DNA of 64,000 bases from Candidatus Schekmanbacteria bacterium (GTDB taxonomy: Bacteria; CSSED10-310; JACPHN01). Position 1 is the first letter of the stretch, and every line of letters starts with the position of its first letter. The notes beneath the pieces were generated by a model. That model had not been told where the DNA came from. It searched no databases and saw only the letters and a program-made list of their open reading frames with translations. This document shows, piece after piece, positions 8,176-17,794 of this stretch. The DNA lies in assembly GCA_016188575.1 (NCBI GenBank), contig JACPHN010000192.1:3735-67734 (forward strand), read 5' to 3'. A program made the position numbers and the translations under genes.

Positions 8176-9997
8176 GGGTGGTACGGGGCGAATCCTGCCT
8201 CCGGCGCGGCACCGCCAAGAACACCGCGAACCCCGCCATGGCCAGGCCTGTGAGCAGCCCCAACCAGCGCGCGGCAGGAACCACGTAGGTGATCGGTTCG
8301 TCCTCATCGACCGCGCCGTAGTCCCCCTTGAACGCGCCGCGACCCGCGAGGTCCGCCGCGGACCCGGTCTGTGGGCGAAAGGTGGTCATGTCCAGATGCG
8401 GGTCGGCGAAAACCGTGTCCGCTGCCGCCGCGTTGCCGTCGAGGTTGGTCCCGTTGGCGAACGCCTGGTTATTGCTCAGCGCCACGTCGCCGGCTTCCGA
8501 CCCCGGGACCCAGAAATACAGCCCGGCGCCGCCGTTGCCGTACAGAATGTTCCCCGTGAAACTGACCGTGCCCGGATAGCGGAGGTACACGCCGTGCCCC
8601 GACGCACCGACGACCGTGTTGTTGGCGATGAGCACCGACTGCGCGGCGCCGTCGCCGCTCGTCTCCTCGAGCCGCAGCCCGCCCCAGATCGGCGCTGTCG
8701 TGCCCTCGATCACGTTGTTGAGAATCTCGATATGGCCGAGGTCGTAGCCGCCGGCCCCCACCGACACGGGCGAAGCCGTGCCCGCACCGCGCAGGTGAAA
8801 CCCGATTACCTTGCTGTTGGACGCCAGCGTTACCAGGGGCACACCGCTCGCCAGGCCCGTGCCATCCAGGACCGTATTGAGCGCGCTGCGCCCGCGCAAG
8901 GTGAGGTAGGGGGCGAGCTGGACCTGCTCTCGGTAGATGCCATCCCAGACAAAGACCATGGCGGGTGCCGAGGCGCCGACACCGCCAGCGACCGCACGCG
9001 CGACCGCGGCTGCGATGGTCCGGTATGGCGCCTCGTACGAACCCGTGCCGGTGCTGTCGTTGCCGCGCGCAACGTCGACGTGGTAGACCGGCTGAGCCGC
9101 CGCGACTCCGGTCATCGCATAGCCCGCTTCGGAATAGTCAGTCACGATGCCGTCGCCGTTGCGGGCGCTCGCTCGGTAGCCATACCACTGTGACGCGCGC
9201 AGGTCCGCATGGGTCCAGACGCTCTGATCCAGGAACAACGCGGTATCGCTCAGTCCGCCCGCCCCATCGAGAAACGCGGCGGGGCTGCTCGCACGCACCG
9301 CAAACACGGTCCCCGCGGGGTTTGCTCCCGCGTCGAGCGTGATCGTGGCGCCATAGGGCGTGGCCCTGCCCCCGGAGGAGTCGGTGGCAACCACCTCGGG
9401 CGCACCCGGCACGCCCGCGAGCGAGTAGTGCGAGCGGCGCGCCGCACAGTCGATCTCCGCGCCCGGCGCAACAACGCACTCCGATTCGTATCCTTCCGGA
9501 GTCACGGCCCGGACCTCGATCCCGGCGAGCTTGTTCGGCGTCAGCCCCGTCTGGCTGAAGGACGTCGCCGTCAGCCCCGTCTGCAGCGCCTCCGTGGTGT
9601 CGATGGCAAACACCGCATAGGTCAGTCCCGCGACCGCGACGGCCTCGGGTGCTCCTGACCATGACCAGGCGATGGAAGTGGTGGTGCGGTCGCCGGCCGG
9701 CGGCTCTGTAAGCACGGGTTGCCCTTGTAAAGACATTGTCTGCACCTGAAAACCGGAGCCGACCTGGTATCCACCGCCGGTGCGCAGCGCTGCGTAGGAG
9801 ATCGCGTGACCATGAGCGGCCGGGTCCAGCGCGTAGGTTCCGCCGGCGGGCAGCGCCGCCCCAGTAGTCGCGACCTCACTCGCGGTCAACTGCCAGCCCG
9901 TACCGGTGAGCGGGCTCGCTGCCGCAAACGGCGCCGCGGGCAAGACGGCGAGCATGCAGATCATTACGGAAACCGAAGGCCGCCTGCGAAAACTCAT
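8165..9997 (-). CDS. Secreted right-handed beta-helix protein with C-terminal anchor
   Basis: A 610-residue exported protein. A signal peptide (MSFRRRPSVSVMICMLAVLP...AAAS) is followed by fibronectin-like beta modules (about residues 40-300). A parallel beta-helix follows (about 310-550), with a DUF1565-like entry (VDVARGNDSTGTGSYEAPYR) and repeated strand-turns (LGHIEILNNVIEG, SVLIANNTVVGAS, VSFTGNILYGN). The C-terminus is a membrane helix with a basic tail (WLGLLTGLAMAGFAVFLAVP, then RRR), resembling a C-terminal surface-sorting or anchoring signal. Such helices often bind or cleave polysaccharide; no catalytic residues can be assigned. The ATG at 9997 starts the signal peptide; the frame is open upstream but unconvincing. 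Confidence 0.75.
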   Translation of the reverse strand: MSFRRRPSVSVMICMLAVLPAAPFAAASPLTGTGWQLTASEVATTGAALPAGGTYALDPAAHGHAISYAALRTGGGYQVGSGFQVQTMSLQGQPVLTEPPAGDRTTTSIAWSWSGAPEAVAVAGLTYAVFAIDTTEALQTGLTATSFSQTGLTPNKLAGIEVRAVTPEGYESECVVAPGAEIDCAARRSHYSLAGVPGAPEVVATDSSGGRATPYGATITLDAGANPAGTVFAVRASSPAAFLDGAGGLSDTALFLDQSVWTHADLRASQWYGYRASARNGDGIVTDYSEAGYAMTGVAAAQPVYHVDVARGNDSTGTGSYEAPYRTIAAAVARAVAGGVGASAPAMVFVWDGIYREQVQLAPYLTLRGRSALNTVLDGTGLASGVPLVTLASNSKVIGFHLRGAGTASPVSVGAGGYDLGHIEILNNVIEGTTAPIWGGLRLEETSGDGAAQSVLIANNTVVGASGHGVYLRYPGTVSFTGNILYGNGGAGLYFWVPGSEAGDVALSNNQAFANGTNLDGNAAAADTVFADPHLDMTTFRPQTGSAADLAGRGAFKGDYGAVDEDEPITYVVPAARWLGLLTGLAMAGFAVFLAVPRRRQDSPRTTRAR

Positions 9998-10124
9998 GGT
10001 GCTGCTCACTGTTCCGGCTCTGTCGTGGCTTGGACCTCCGACCTTCAGGCCGCGGTCGAGATCGGGACGATACCTGCTCATCTTAGTAGCCCGCGCATCG
10101 GTTGCACAAGACCAGTTTCCAGCC

Positions 10125-12278
10125 TCAGCGCACCGGCGCCGCGAACCAGATTGGAGAGGTGACCGCGCGCTCGCGGATCACGTCAAACCGATTCGTCCCC
10201 CGCCACCCGCCTTCCGCGGGCGAGAGGTGGCAACACCCCTCGTACCCGGCAAAGCCGCTCTCCGCGGCGAACGCGCCGGTCTTGGGGTCGAGAAGGCTGC
10301 AATCTACGGCCTTGCTGACGCACAGGTGCGTGCTCCACCGGCAAGTCGGTACTTCCACCGCGCGCAGGTAATACATGACATCACTGGTCTCGGAGAGCTC
10401 GCTGTCGGCCCAGGTCGCGCAAAGCTGGGCGGCGCCGGTGTGCTGATCCACCCGGCAGGCGCCGTCGGGCTTGCTCGCGGACGCGGCGCCGGCAACGTCG
10501 ATGACCCTGCTCTTCGGCGTTCCCTCGGCGGTGATCCACGTCTTGATCACCTGCAGGCGCGCGAGCGGCGCGCCCGGGTCATTGGCGGTTTCCGGAGCGC
10601 GGGCCGCCCACAGTACGAGATGGATCGCGCTCCGCGCGTCGCCAGTGGGAAGCGGCGCGAGCTCGCCACCCATCGGGACGGGATTTTCGGCCCCCAGCTC
10701 CGCCGCCGCCCCGCCACCTTCGAGTCGCCGGCAGACGTCGCTAGCAAACGGCGTCCACGCCGCGTACAGACGCGCGCGCATCCGCGGGCCGCTGGTCGCG
10801 AAGGTCTCGCGCCGCTTGAAGGCGGCGAAAATTGCGGCTCGCGTGTTTTCTTCCGCCCAGACTCCGGTCAGGCCCCCGGGATTGAGAGGAAAGGCGTTCG
10901 GCGAGAACCGCCGCTCGCGCTCGTCGCACTCCGCGGCGCCGTCCAGGCAGGTCCAGGAGCCGAGAAGATCCGCCGGACGGTTGTCGAGAACGCCGCCGTG
11001 GCCGCGAAACGTCGCTTCTGCGACGCCGCCGGCGAGACCATTGTGGGTGTCCGTGGCGCCCGCGAACCCGAGCTTGTAGGGGTTGACGCCGAGCGTCTTT
11101 CGCCCCTGCAGACCGGCGCCGAGCGCCACGCGGGCCATGTCCCAGGGGGCGGTGCAGTTGTCAGGCTCGGCGCGCGCCTCGCCTTGCGAGGGTGTCTGGC
11201 AAATTTGCTCCGGCGCCGGCAAGCACAATGCGGGATCGTCCACGCCGTCCCGGCAGATCGGCTTCATGCGCTCGAACGCGCACAGCTCGTCCTTTTCCTC
11301 CTCGCTGCCCAGGAGGTCGAAACCGAATCCCGGCATGCACTCCGACTGGCCCTTGTGCTGAAAGATTTCGACGAGGCGGTCGTGCCGGCCTCGATTCTCC
11401 GCGTCGGATCGGGTCAATGGCGCACCGCCGCGGCCACTCAGCGTGCCGCCGGCGCCGGCCGGCGGAAACATACGGCCGTCGCTCAGATTCGAGTTGTGCG
11501 GTATGGACACGTAGTCGCAACGCGCGTCGCCCGGACAATCCGCGTCGAGCCGGTCGAAGAGCGCCCATTCGTCCGGCACGTCGTTGAAGCTCCAGGCGCG
11601 CTTGGGCAGCCGATCGCCGAGGAAAACAATGTTCCGGTGCATCATGGCGCCGGCCGGTTGGGCGCTGTACTCATACGCGGCAAACGCCGTAAACGAGCAC
11701 GGCGCATTTTCCTCGTCGGCGATGCGCTTTTCGAGCTCCCAGCCTGGCTCCGGGTCGAGCATCGAGAGGCCGGCGATGGTGGATGGCTTGAACGGCGTAT
11801 TGCCGCTGATCAGGCGGCGAACGTTATTGCGCACATACTGCCCGAGCTCGTCACAGACGAATCCCCGCACTCGCCCCTCGATTTCGGAGCACTGATGGCG
11901 AAAGGCGCCCAGAAACTCGGAATGATCGGTGACCGCGGTGAAATCGAGCGGCACCTCGAGCCTGGCCGTGCGACAGGCGACGTGGGGGGCGTCGCAGGGC
12001 AGCCCGATGGGCTCGCCCTTGGCGAACCGGTAGGCTTCGCGAGGCCCGTTGAGCGAGTTGAAGAAGTAGGCGTCGAAAGACATGTTGGTGTGCACGTGCA
12101 GATCGCCGAACAGGACGATCTTCCGTCCGGGGTCGAAGCCCGAGCAGTGCTCCGCGGCCCGGGGCGCCGGCACCGAGAACGCGCTTGCCCAAAGCAGAAC
12201 GCATGCCGTCACGCCCATCACCGCGCGAGCCAGTTGTCCCCCGGCCGGTCGCCGCCGCGTTCGCGTTTTTCCCGCCAC
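10125..12278 (-). CDS. DUF3604-family exported protein (PHP-like hydrolase candidate)
   Basis: A 717-residue secreted protein. Starting at the GTG at 12278 (GGAGG site upstream) gives a signal peptide ending near FSVPAPRAAEH. The body matches DUF3604, whose N-terminal half looks like a metal-dependent PHP-type hydrolase: FGDLHVHTNMSFDA (HxH motif), TAVTDHSEFLG, YVSIPHNSNLSDG, VEIFQHKGQSEC and GFAGATDTHNGLAG supply His/Asp ligands in the expected order. Many cysteines suggest disulfides, fitting an envelope location. It lies 28 nt downstream of a HupE/UreJ-like gene and a PpiC-type foldase gene, probably as one operon. The substrate is unknown. Confidence 0.85.
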   Translation of the reverse strand: MAGKTRTRRRPAGGQLARAVMGVTACVLLWASAFSVPAPRAAEHCSGFDPGRKIVLFGDLHVHTNMSFDAYFFNSLNGPREAYRFAKGEPIGLPCDAPHVACRTARLEVPLDFTAVTDHSEFLGAFRHQCSEIEGRVRGFVCDELGQYVRNNVRRLISGNTPFKPSTIAGLSMLDPEPGWELEKRIADEENAPCSFTAFAAYEYSAQPAGAMMHRNIVFLGDRLPKRAWSFNDVPDEWALFDRLDADCPGDARCDYVSIPHNSNLSDGRMFPPAGAGGTLSGRGGAPLTRSDAENRGRHDRLVEIFQHKGQSECMPGFGFDLLGSEEEKDELCAFERMKPICRDGVDDPALCLPAPEQICQTPSQGEARAEPDNCTAPWDMARVALGAGLQGRKTLGVNPYKLGFAGATDTHNGLAGGVAEATFRGHGGVLDNRPADLLGSWTCLDGAAECDERERRFSPNAFPLNPGGLTGVWAEENTRAAIFAAFKRRETFATSGPRMRARLYAAWTPFASDVCRRLEGGGAAAELGAENPVPMGGELAPLPTGDARSAIHLVLWAARAPETANDPGAPLARLQVIKTWITAEGTPKSRVIDVAGAASASKPDGACRVDQHTGAAQLCATWADSELSETSDVMYYLRAVEVPTCRWSTHLCVSKAVDCSLLDPKTGAFAAESGFAGYEGCCHLSPAEGGWRGTNRFDVIRERAVTSPIWFAAPVR

Positions 12279-12306
12279 TTTCTGTTCGCCTCCTGAGATC
12301 GCGCTA

Positions 12307-13374
12307 CTACCCGACGAGTAGTGCCGACATGCGATATGCAAGACAATAGGCCCCCGCGCCGCCCATCGCCAGGGCCAGGGCTCTCTCCAGGCGCTCCTCC
12401 ACGCCGCGGCCCCCCACGTATCGCGCCGCCGCGCGCAGCGCCGCAAAGCCCTCGACAATCGCGAAGAACCCTGCGGCGAGACCCAGGCCAGAGCACACCG
12501 CACGGCTCACCGGCACCGCGCCCGAGACCCCGGACGCGCGGAGGACCTCGGCGGCCGCCAGGCCGTGAACGAATCCGAACGCCCCGGCCGCGATCCACGG
12601 CCAGCGCACAGCAAGCGACGCGGCTCGCTCTCCTCGGCGTGACGCTTCGTAGCCAACGACGACCAGGCTGGCGGCGACGAGCACCCGAACCGCGGCAGGA
12701 GCCGGGCGGATCGCGCTCGATGCAGTCAGAGCGAGCGCCAAGCTGAGCGCGAGGACAAAGCTGCCGGCGGCGAGAGCGCCGGCTCGGCGGAACGGCGACG
12801 CCGGCGCGGCGCCCGGCGGCGCGGGGTGACCGCGGCGGCCACAGAGCAGGATAAGGCCGACGGCAATGGCGGCATGCTCCCATCCATGCAACACGCACAG
12901 GATGCCGGCGCGGAAAGTCTCAGTCAGAGACGGCGCGGCAGCACGGTGCATCCGCCCGGCCCCAAGCGGCGCCGTGTGCCGGCGCGGTGTCAGCAGGTCC
13001 ATGGACGTCTCGCCTCGCACCGAGGTGAACACGACGAGCATCGCGGCTACCGGCGGCGACAGGCCCGCGATCGTGACGCTGCCTGGCGCGGAAAACGAAT
13101 CCTCGCACCGCTCCAGCCACGAAGTCGTCGCATGCGCGGCACCGCGCCCGTGGCGCGGCTCCGTGCGCCGCGTGCATTGGGGTGCGAGATGGACGGCGAG
13201 CGGAGGCACGTCCCGTAGCGCGAGAGGAATCGCCAGCTCGAGGCGAAAGGTGTTGCCGCCGAGGTCGCGAATCGCGAGCGAGGCACCGTCGAGCGCGTGC
13301 GCGCGAGCCGCGGTGCCACCGAGCGCGGCGGCCGCCGCCAGCAGCGCCAGGATCAGGCCGCTACGCCGCCTCAT
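12307..13374 (-). CDS. HupE/UreJ-family membrane protein
   Basis: A 355-residue protein. A signal peptide (LILALLAAAAALGGTAARAH) is followed by an extracytoplasmic region of about 130 residues and then six or so membrane segments. The family's histidine motifs are visible as VLHGWEHAAIAVGLILL and FGFVHGLAAAEVL; canonical HupE/UreJ members use such histidines in probable Ni2+ permeation or sensing. No hydrogenase or urease gene is in the window, so the metal role is inference. The gene overlaps the PpiC gene by 4 nt (ATGA), showing translational coupling. Confidence 0.82.
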   Translation of the reverse strand: MRRRSGLILALLAAAAALGGTAARAHALDGASLAIRDLGGNTFRLELAIPLALRDVPPLAVHLAPQCTRRTEPRHGRGAAHATTSWLERCEDSFSAPGSVTIAGLSPPVAAMLVVFTSVRGETSMDLLTPRRHTAPLGAGRMHRAAAPSLTETFRAGILCVLHGWEHAAIAVGLILLCGRRGHPAPPGAAPASPFRRAGALAAGSFVLALSLALALTASSAIRPAPAAVRVLVAASLVVVGYEASRRGERAASLAVRWPWIAAGAFGFVHGLAAAEVLRASGVSGAVPVSRAVCSGLGLAAGFFAIVEGFAALRAAARYVGGRGVEERLERALALAMGGAGAYCLAYRMSALLVG

Positions 13375-14216
13375 GGTGCCGATCTCGGCGGCAGGCCGCG
13401 CGCCACGCGCAGTTGGTCGAGCGCCGAGCGGAGCCGGACCCGCTGTCGCTCGTCACGCCAGTCCGCCGCGAGTCGATCGCGAATCGCCGCAGGATCGGGG
13501 TCGGATGGTGGCTCGACCCGGTCCAGCAACACGATGTGCAGGCCGTAGGAAGAGGAAATCGGCGTGGACCACTGCCCGAGCGGGAGCTTCTGGAGCCGAG
13601 CGGCAAAGGTGTCGCCAAAGATACCGGTGATCTCGCGGACGTCCGCGGCCGCATAGGATTCGGCGCCGAAGAAGGGATCGTCGAGCGCCGCAACCGAAGC
13701 GCCGGAGAGCAGCAGAGCCCGGGCCTGCTCGGCGCGTTTCCGGGTGGCGGAGTGGTCGGTCGAGAAGAACCGGTGCGAGAAGCTGTAGCGTGCCGGTGTC
13801 CGGTATCGGTCGCGATGCTCCAGAAACCAGGCGCGCAGGTCTTCGGCAGTTGCTTCCTCGATTCCCGAGGCCCCCTGGAGAAGAAAGGTCAAGCGTTGCA
13901 CCAGCCGCCTGCGCACCACAATGTCGTCGCGATGTAGCTCGAGCTGGATGGCCTGCTGGAAAAGGACCTCCTCATCGAGCCAGTCATCTCGTTCGCCGGC
14001 CAGTTCGGCGGTGCCTGGCGGGCGCCCCTCCCGCGCGCTGTAAAGGGTTGCCAGCTCCGCATCGCCAGGCGCGAGCACGCCCGGAAGCTCCCGCGGCAGG
14101 CCGCTCGAGTCGGACGTGTCCACGCGGCCGCCGGCGCCTCGCCCGCCGCCCACGAAGAGGGCGACGCCGAGCAGCGCGAACCACACGAATGGATCGCGAA
14201 CGACGCGGCGGTTCAT
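13371..14216 (-). CDS. PpiC-type peptidyl-prolyl isomerase, membrane anchored
   Basis: A 281-residue foldase of the PpiC/SurA class. One N-terminal membrane segment (FVWFALLGVALFVGG) places the rest outside the cytoplasm. An N-terminal helical chaperone part (LDEEVLFQQAIQLELHRDD, RRRLVQRLTFLL) precedes a parvulin-like core (YSFSHRFFSTD ... ITGIFGDTFAARLQKLPLGQ, PISSSYGLHIVLLDRVEP). The ATG at 14216 is preferred to a GTG 12 nt upstream. As first gene of the PpiC-HupE-DUF3604 unit, it probably helps fold the disulfide-rich DUF3604 product, though this is inference. Confidence 0.85.
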   Translation of the reverse strand: MNRRVVRDPFVWFALLGVALFVGGGRGAGGRVDTSDSSGLPRELPGVLAPGDAELATLYSAREGRPPGTAELAGERDDWLDEEVLFQQAIQLELHRDDIVVRRRLVQRLTFLLQGASGIEEATAEDLRAWFLEHRDRYRTPARYSFSHRFFSTDHSATRKRAEQARALLLSGASVAALDDPFFGAESYAAADVREITGIFGDTFAARLQKLPLGQWSTPISSSYGLHIVLLDRVEPPSDPDPAAIRDRLAADWRDERQRVRLRSALDQLRVARGLPPRSAP

Positions 14217-14348
14217 GCGCCTGGCCACAGTCTTGTCAGAGGGCGCATCATGGGCTACAGTCGGCTGGCGACCCGCCGGATTTCGGCGTCGTCGGACGAG
14301 CGGAATCGCCGCAGAATCCAGAAATCACTCATGCGTGGAAACACCGTG

Positions 14349-15074
14349 ATGGAAGAAAAACACTGTGTCGTGGCCATCGACGGTCCCGCGGGTGTAGGCA
14401 AGAGCACCGTCAGCCGCGCGGTGGCGTCGCGCCTCGGCTTTTGCTACGTCGACACCGGCGCGATCTATCGCGCGATCAGCCTCAAGGCGCACCGTCTGGG
14501 AATCCCGCCGGACGCAGACGAGCAGTTGGCCGCGCTCGTCAACGATACCACCGTTGCTTTTGCCTTGCCAACGGACGGCGAACCCCCCGGCGCCGCCGCC
14601 GCCGCGGCCGGCCAACGCGTGCTTCTCGATGGGACGGACGTTACCGAAGAAATCCGCGATCCCGAGATCAACCGCGTCGTGTCCGTCTACTCCGCCAACC
14701 GCGCCGTTCGCCGCCGACTCGTGGCGCTGCAACGCCGCATGGGCCAATCCGGAGACGTCGTGATGGAAGGCAGAGATATCGGCACAGCGGTGTTTCCCGA
14801 CGCGGAGCTCAAATTCTTCCTGGACGCCGCGAGTGAGGTCCGCTCGCGCCGTCGCCTTGACGAGCTGCTCTCGAAGGGCGTCAAGACCTGTTTCGAGGAA
14901 ACCAGGAGAGACCTGGAGGCCCGGGACAAGACGGATCGGTCGCGAGCGGAGTCGCCGCTGGCGCGCGCCGCGGATGCGGAGTTCATCGATACCTCGGAGC
15001 TTGGCGTGGCGGAGGTCGTCGACCGCATCGTTTCGCGGATCCGGGCGCGACGCGGTGACCCCGTGCAGTCCTGA
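14349..15074 (+). CDS. cmk: (d)CMP kinase
   Basis: A 241-residue cytidylate kinase that phosphorylates CMP/dCMP with ATP in pyrimidine nucleotide recycling. The P-loop IDGPAGVGKSTVSR is followed by YVDTGAIYRAIS, the CMP-site region VVMEGRDIGTAVFPDAELKF, and the lid-side RDKTDRSRAESPL, all in the family's order and spacing. I start at the ATG at 14349 (MEEKHCVVAIDG); an ATG at 14331 is also possible. It stands alone on the plus strand, divergent from the PpiC operon with about 130 nt between them. Confidence 0.93.
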   Translation: MEEKHCVVAIDGPAGVGKSTVSRAVASRLGFCYVDTGAIYRAISLKAHRLGIPPDADEQLAALVNDTTVAFALPTDGEPPGAAAAAAGQRVLLDGTDVTEEIRDPEINRVVSVYSANRAVRRRLVALQRRMGQSGDVVMEGRDIGTAVFPDAELKFFLDAASEVRSRRRLDELLSKGVKTCFEETRRDLEARDKTDRSRAESPLARAADAEFIDTSELGVAEVVDRIVSRIRARRGDPVQS

Positions 15075-15289
15075 CCCGGGGCTCCCGGATCGCTCGCCTA
15101 TGCGCGCGCAAGCGGCGCGGCGACCGGCGCCGCTACCAACCCTAACCGCACCTGTGTCAGAATTCCCACTCCAGGCGTGGCTGTCGGACGCAGCGCCTGC
15201 CGGTATCGCGCGCTGCGATCCTCGCTGCGTGCGGCGCGAAACTTGCATGGGCCTTGCGGTCGTGCCCTTTTCTCCGGAGGTAAGCTCTG

Positions 15290-16126
15290 ATGCCCATGCT
15301 CACACGAAGTCTGAGGCGGCCGGATCGCGATCGCGCGCGTAGCAGCGCCGCCCTCTCCGCAGTCAGCTCCTGGCGCTTTGCGCTGCGCACCTACGCGTAC
15401 GCCGTGCTGTCGGGAGATTGGGGACAGGTAGCGACCTGGCACAACCGCCGGCGCCGCCTATTTCTCGCCGCGGGGGCGGCTACCGGTGGACCGGTATGGG
15501 ACGAGGCGACCGCGCTGGCCGCCCGCTCCGGCAACCGCATCGGCCTGGCGACCTCGCTGGTCCTTTCCGCGATCGCTCTCGCCTGGATCGTGGACAATTG
15601 CCCAAGCCACGGCGGGTCGTGGAATTCCGTTACACGGTTCGTATTTTCGGCGCTCGGCACGCTGGGAGGCGCCGCGGCAACCGGCTACCTCGGTCACCGC
15701 CTGGGACGAACGATCAGTCACGCGTGCGCCGCCTTGCCTCCTCTGGCCAGGCGCCGATGCGCGGCCGGCGAAGGGTTTCTTGGCGGAGTCGCGACCGGCT
15801 TTCTGGTCGGCTCGCTGGAGGCGATGGTCGTGCTGGCGCCGTTTCTGTGGCTCGGATTGGAGCGGCCACTGGCGCGCTGGGTCATGCCGGTCATGGCCGC
15901 GGGACTTGCGGGCGGCGCCGTGGGAGCAGTCGTCGGCGGCCTCAGCGGCATCCTTGTCGGCGCCGCCGTAACCCGTGCCAGCGCGAGCGCGGCGGCTTCG
16001 TCTACCGCGAAGGCGCTGCCTACGGCGGATGCCGCCACCGCGGAAGGCGCGAGCGCAGAGCTCGCAGCGCTGCTCACGCTGGACCGCACCCCCGCCGGCG
16101 ATCCTGACTCAGCGCCCGGCGAATAG
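15290..16126 (+). CDS. Hypothetical glycine-rich membrane protein
   Basis: A 278-residue protein of unknown family. GGAGG at 9 nt supports the start. After a basic N-terminus there are about five hydrophobic segments (LATSLVLSAIALAWIV; FVFSALGTLGGAAATGYLG; GFLGGVATGFLVGSL; MVVLAPFLWLGL; AAGLAGGAVGAVVGGLSGIL) rich in GxxxG-like packing motifs. The C-terminal ~50 residues are Ala/Ser/Thr-rich and probably disordered. Its tail overlaps the tail of the convergent lipoprotein gene by 18 nt. No function can be proposed. Confidence 0.65.
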   Translation: MPMLTRSLRRPDRDRARSSAALSAVSSWRFALRTYAYAVLSGDWGQVATWHNRRRRLFLAAGAATGGPVWDEATALAARSGNRIGLATSLVLSAIALAWIVDNCPSHGGSWNSVTRFVFSALGTLGGAAATGYLGHRLGRTISHACAALPPLARRRCAAGEGFLGGVATGFLVGSLEAMVVLAPFLWLGLERPLARWVMPVMAAGLAGGAVGAVVGGLSGILVGAAVTRASASAAASSTAKALPTADAATAEGASAELAALLTLDRTPAGDPDSAPGE

Positions 16127-17794
16127 GCTGCCGATGGCCTCGATCGGCGCGTCGGGCTCATGTGGAACGTAGATCAGGCTGGTGGTGCCGGCGGAGCCCA
16201 GCGCCGCCATGACCCGGCGCAGCTCCGCGACCGGCACGCTGGCATGGTCCCGCCAATCCGAAGTCTGCAGCTTGAGCACGACGCGGTTGGGATCTCCGAT
16301 TGCCGCTTGCGCCTGCGCCGCCATACGGGTGAGCATGGAGAGCGTCGCGGCCTCGCCCAGACCGAGCTCGTCCGCAATCTGGCGATGATACGTCATGAAC
16401 GCCAGATAATCGAATGCTCGCGCCTTCGCGGCCAGCGCATCTTGCGCGACCCACTGCCGCCCGTTCGCTGGCGCTGACAGGGTCTCATAGTACAAGTTGC
16501 TGATGAAACGAAGCTCCGGGCGCACCGCCCGCGCCTGTCGCATGAGGAGGGAAGCCAGATCGAGCAGGCTTCGCACCTTGAAGTCGATCCAGGCCGCGTA
16601 GCTTGGACCTTCCTTGGCCAGGTGATGGCGATCACCGCCCAGACCCTGAAATGCCCCAAAAAGGCTGCCCGGAGTGACCGGGTGGCCGACGGCGTCGCTG
16701 AAGGCGCCGAGCGCCGCCGGAGCCAGGCCTTCCCGCTGGCGTAGCACCAGGTCGTCCTGGAGGAGGATGCCCTGAATCGGGTACGCCGCCAGCTCGCGGT
16801 ACAGCGCAACCAGGTGCGCTCGTACCGCCGGTTCGAAGATGCAGGCGCCAGGGGCCTGGCCAAGGCTTCCGGTATCGGGATCGTAGACGCGCTCGCGAAG
16901 CTCTGGACGGCGCACCGTCAGCCAGTCGAGATACCGCGTCGTCATCCAGGCGTACACCGCGAGCCCGCGGGTGGCGGCCATCGGCAGGATTTCGCCGAGG
17001 ACGTCGTCCACCGTGGGCGCGGTCTCTGACCGAAAGTAGACCCCGAGCGCAGGGGCACGGGGCGGCGGCGGACCAGATAGCAGCGGCCGATCCCCGCTGT
17101 TCTGAAAGACGCGCACGATGATCGTGTCGATCCCGGCCCGCGCCCAGCGGCTCATCAGCTCGCCCAGCTCGTGGCGATTGCGCGTCCCAAACCGCAACAC
17201 CTGGACGCCTCGGAGCCTGGGCGGCGTATCCGGGCTCCCGAAACCACGTCCAGGTGCCACCGATGCGACGCTGTCGCCCACGGCGCTGCTGCTGCCCGGC
17301 GCGGGCACCGGCGACGGCCGGCCGGCGGGCGTGAACGGGGTGGGGCGCGGGCCCTCTCGCCCCCCTGTCCCCGAAGCTGGAGGTGTCGCGTCCGGCCGCG
17401 TCAGCCACGAGGTCGCCCGCAAGCCATCGGGTGAGGAGGCGATTGCTTCCGCTTCGGGAACCAGCGGGCTCGCGGGGAACCGCGCGAGCAAGCGCGCGGC
17501 CGATTCCCGCGCCGCGGCCGGCCGACCCAGCGCGAGCTCGGCGCGCGCCCGCAGCAGGATCGCTCGAGAAACCAGCTCCGGCGGCGTCTGCCGATCGGCC
17601 TCCAAGGTCTCGGCCGCCGCGACCACGTCCTCGTAGCTGCCGTGCAGATAGTTTGCGCGCAACGCGGCGAAGCGCTGTTCCGCGCTCGCCGCCGCGACCG
17701 GCGAACCGCGCGTTCCCGCGCAGCCAGACGCGAGCACCGCCGCCGCGGCGGCAATCACCACCATCTGCGCGACGCGGAGCGCGCCGCGGCTCAC
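16109..17794 (-). CDS. Lipoprotein with PgaB-like GHL13 domain
   Basis: A 561-residue lipoprotein. The signal peptide ends in the lipobox LASGC near residue 25. Residues about 38-125 form TPR-like helices, then comes a Pro/Ser-rich linker. Residues about 190-555 match the GHL13 glycosidase-like domain of PgaB (poly-N-acetylglucosamine export/hydrolysis), with LRFGTRNRHELGELM, YAWMTTRYLDWL, IQGILLQDDLVL and YLAFMTYHRQIADE. The N-terminal polysaccharide deacetylase domain of PgaB is absent. It begins with a GTG overlapping the stop of the phosphatase-like gene (GTGA). A role in modifying an exported polysaccharide is inference. Confidence 0.78.
   Translation of the reverse strand: MSRGALRVAQMVVIAAAAAVLASGCAGTRGSPVAAASAEQRFAALRANYLHGSYEDVVAAAETLEADRQTPPELVSRAILLRARAELALGRPAAARESAARLLARFPASPLVPEAEAIASSPDGLRATSWLTRPDATPPASGTGGREGPRPTPFTPAGRPSPVPAPGSSSAVGDSVASVAPGRGFGSPDTPPRLRGVQVLRFGTRNRHELGELMSRWARAGIDTIIVRVFQNSGDRPLLSGPPPPRAPALGVYFRSETAPTVDDVLGEILPMAATRGLAVYAWMTTRYLDWLTVRRPELRERVYDPDTGSLGQAPGACIFEPAVRAHLVALYRELAAYPIQGILLQDDLVLRQREGLAPAALGAFSDAVGHPVTPGSLFGAFQGLGGDRHHLAKEGPSYAAWIDFKVRSLLDLASLLMRQARAVRPELRFISNLYYETLSAPANGRQWVAQDALAAKARAFDYLAFMTYHRQIADELGLGEAATLSMLTRMAAQAQAAIGDPNRVVLKLQTSDWRDHASVPVAELRRVMAALGSAGTTSLIYVPHEPDAPIEAIGSLFAGR

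Noticed and set aside
8165-9997. PEP-CTERM or IPTL-CTERM sorting signal on the beta-helix protein
   Set aside because: The tail has the helix and basic end but lacks the PEP or IPTL motif, so only an unclassified anchor can be claimed.
9906-12296. A 796-codon open frame on the plus strand
   Set aside because: It is antisense to the DUF3604 gene, which has clear motifs, a signal peptide and a ribosome site.
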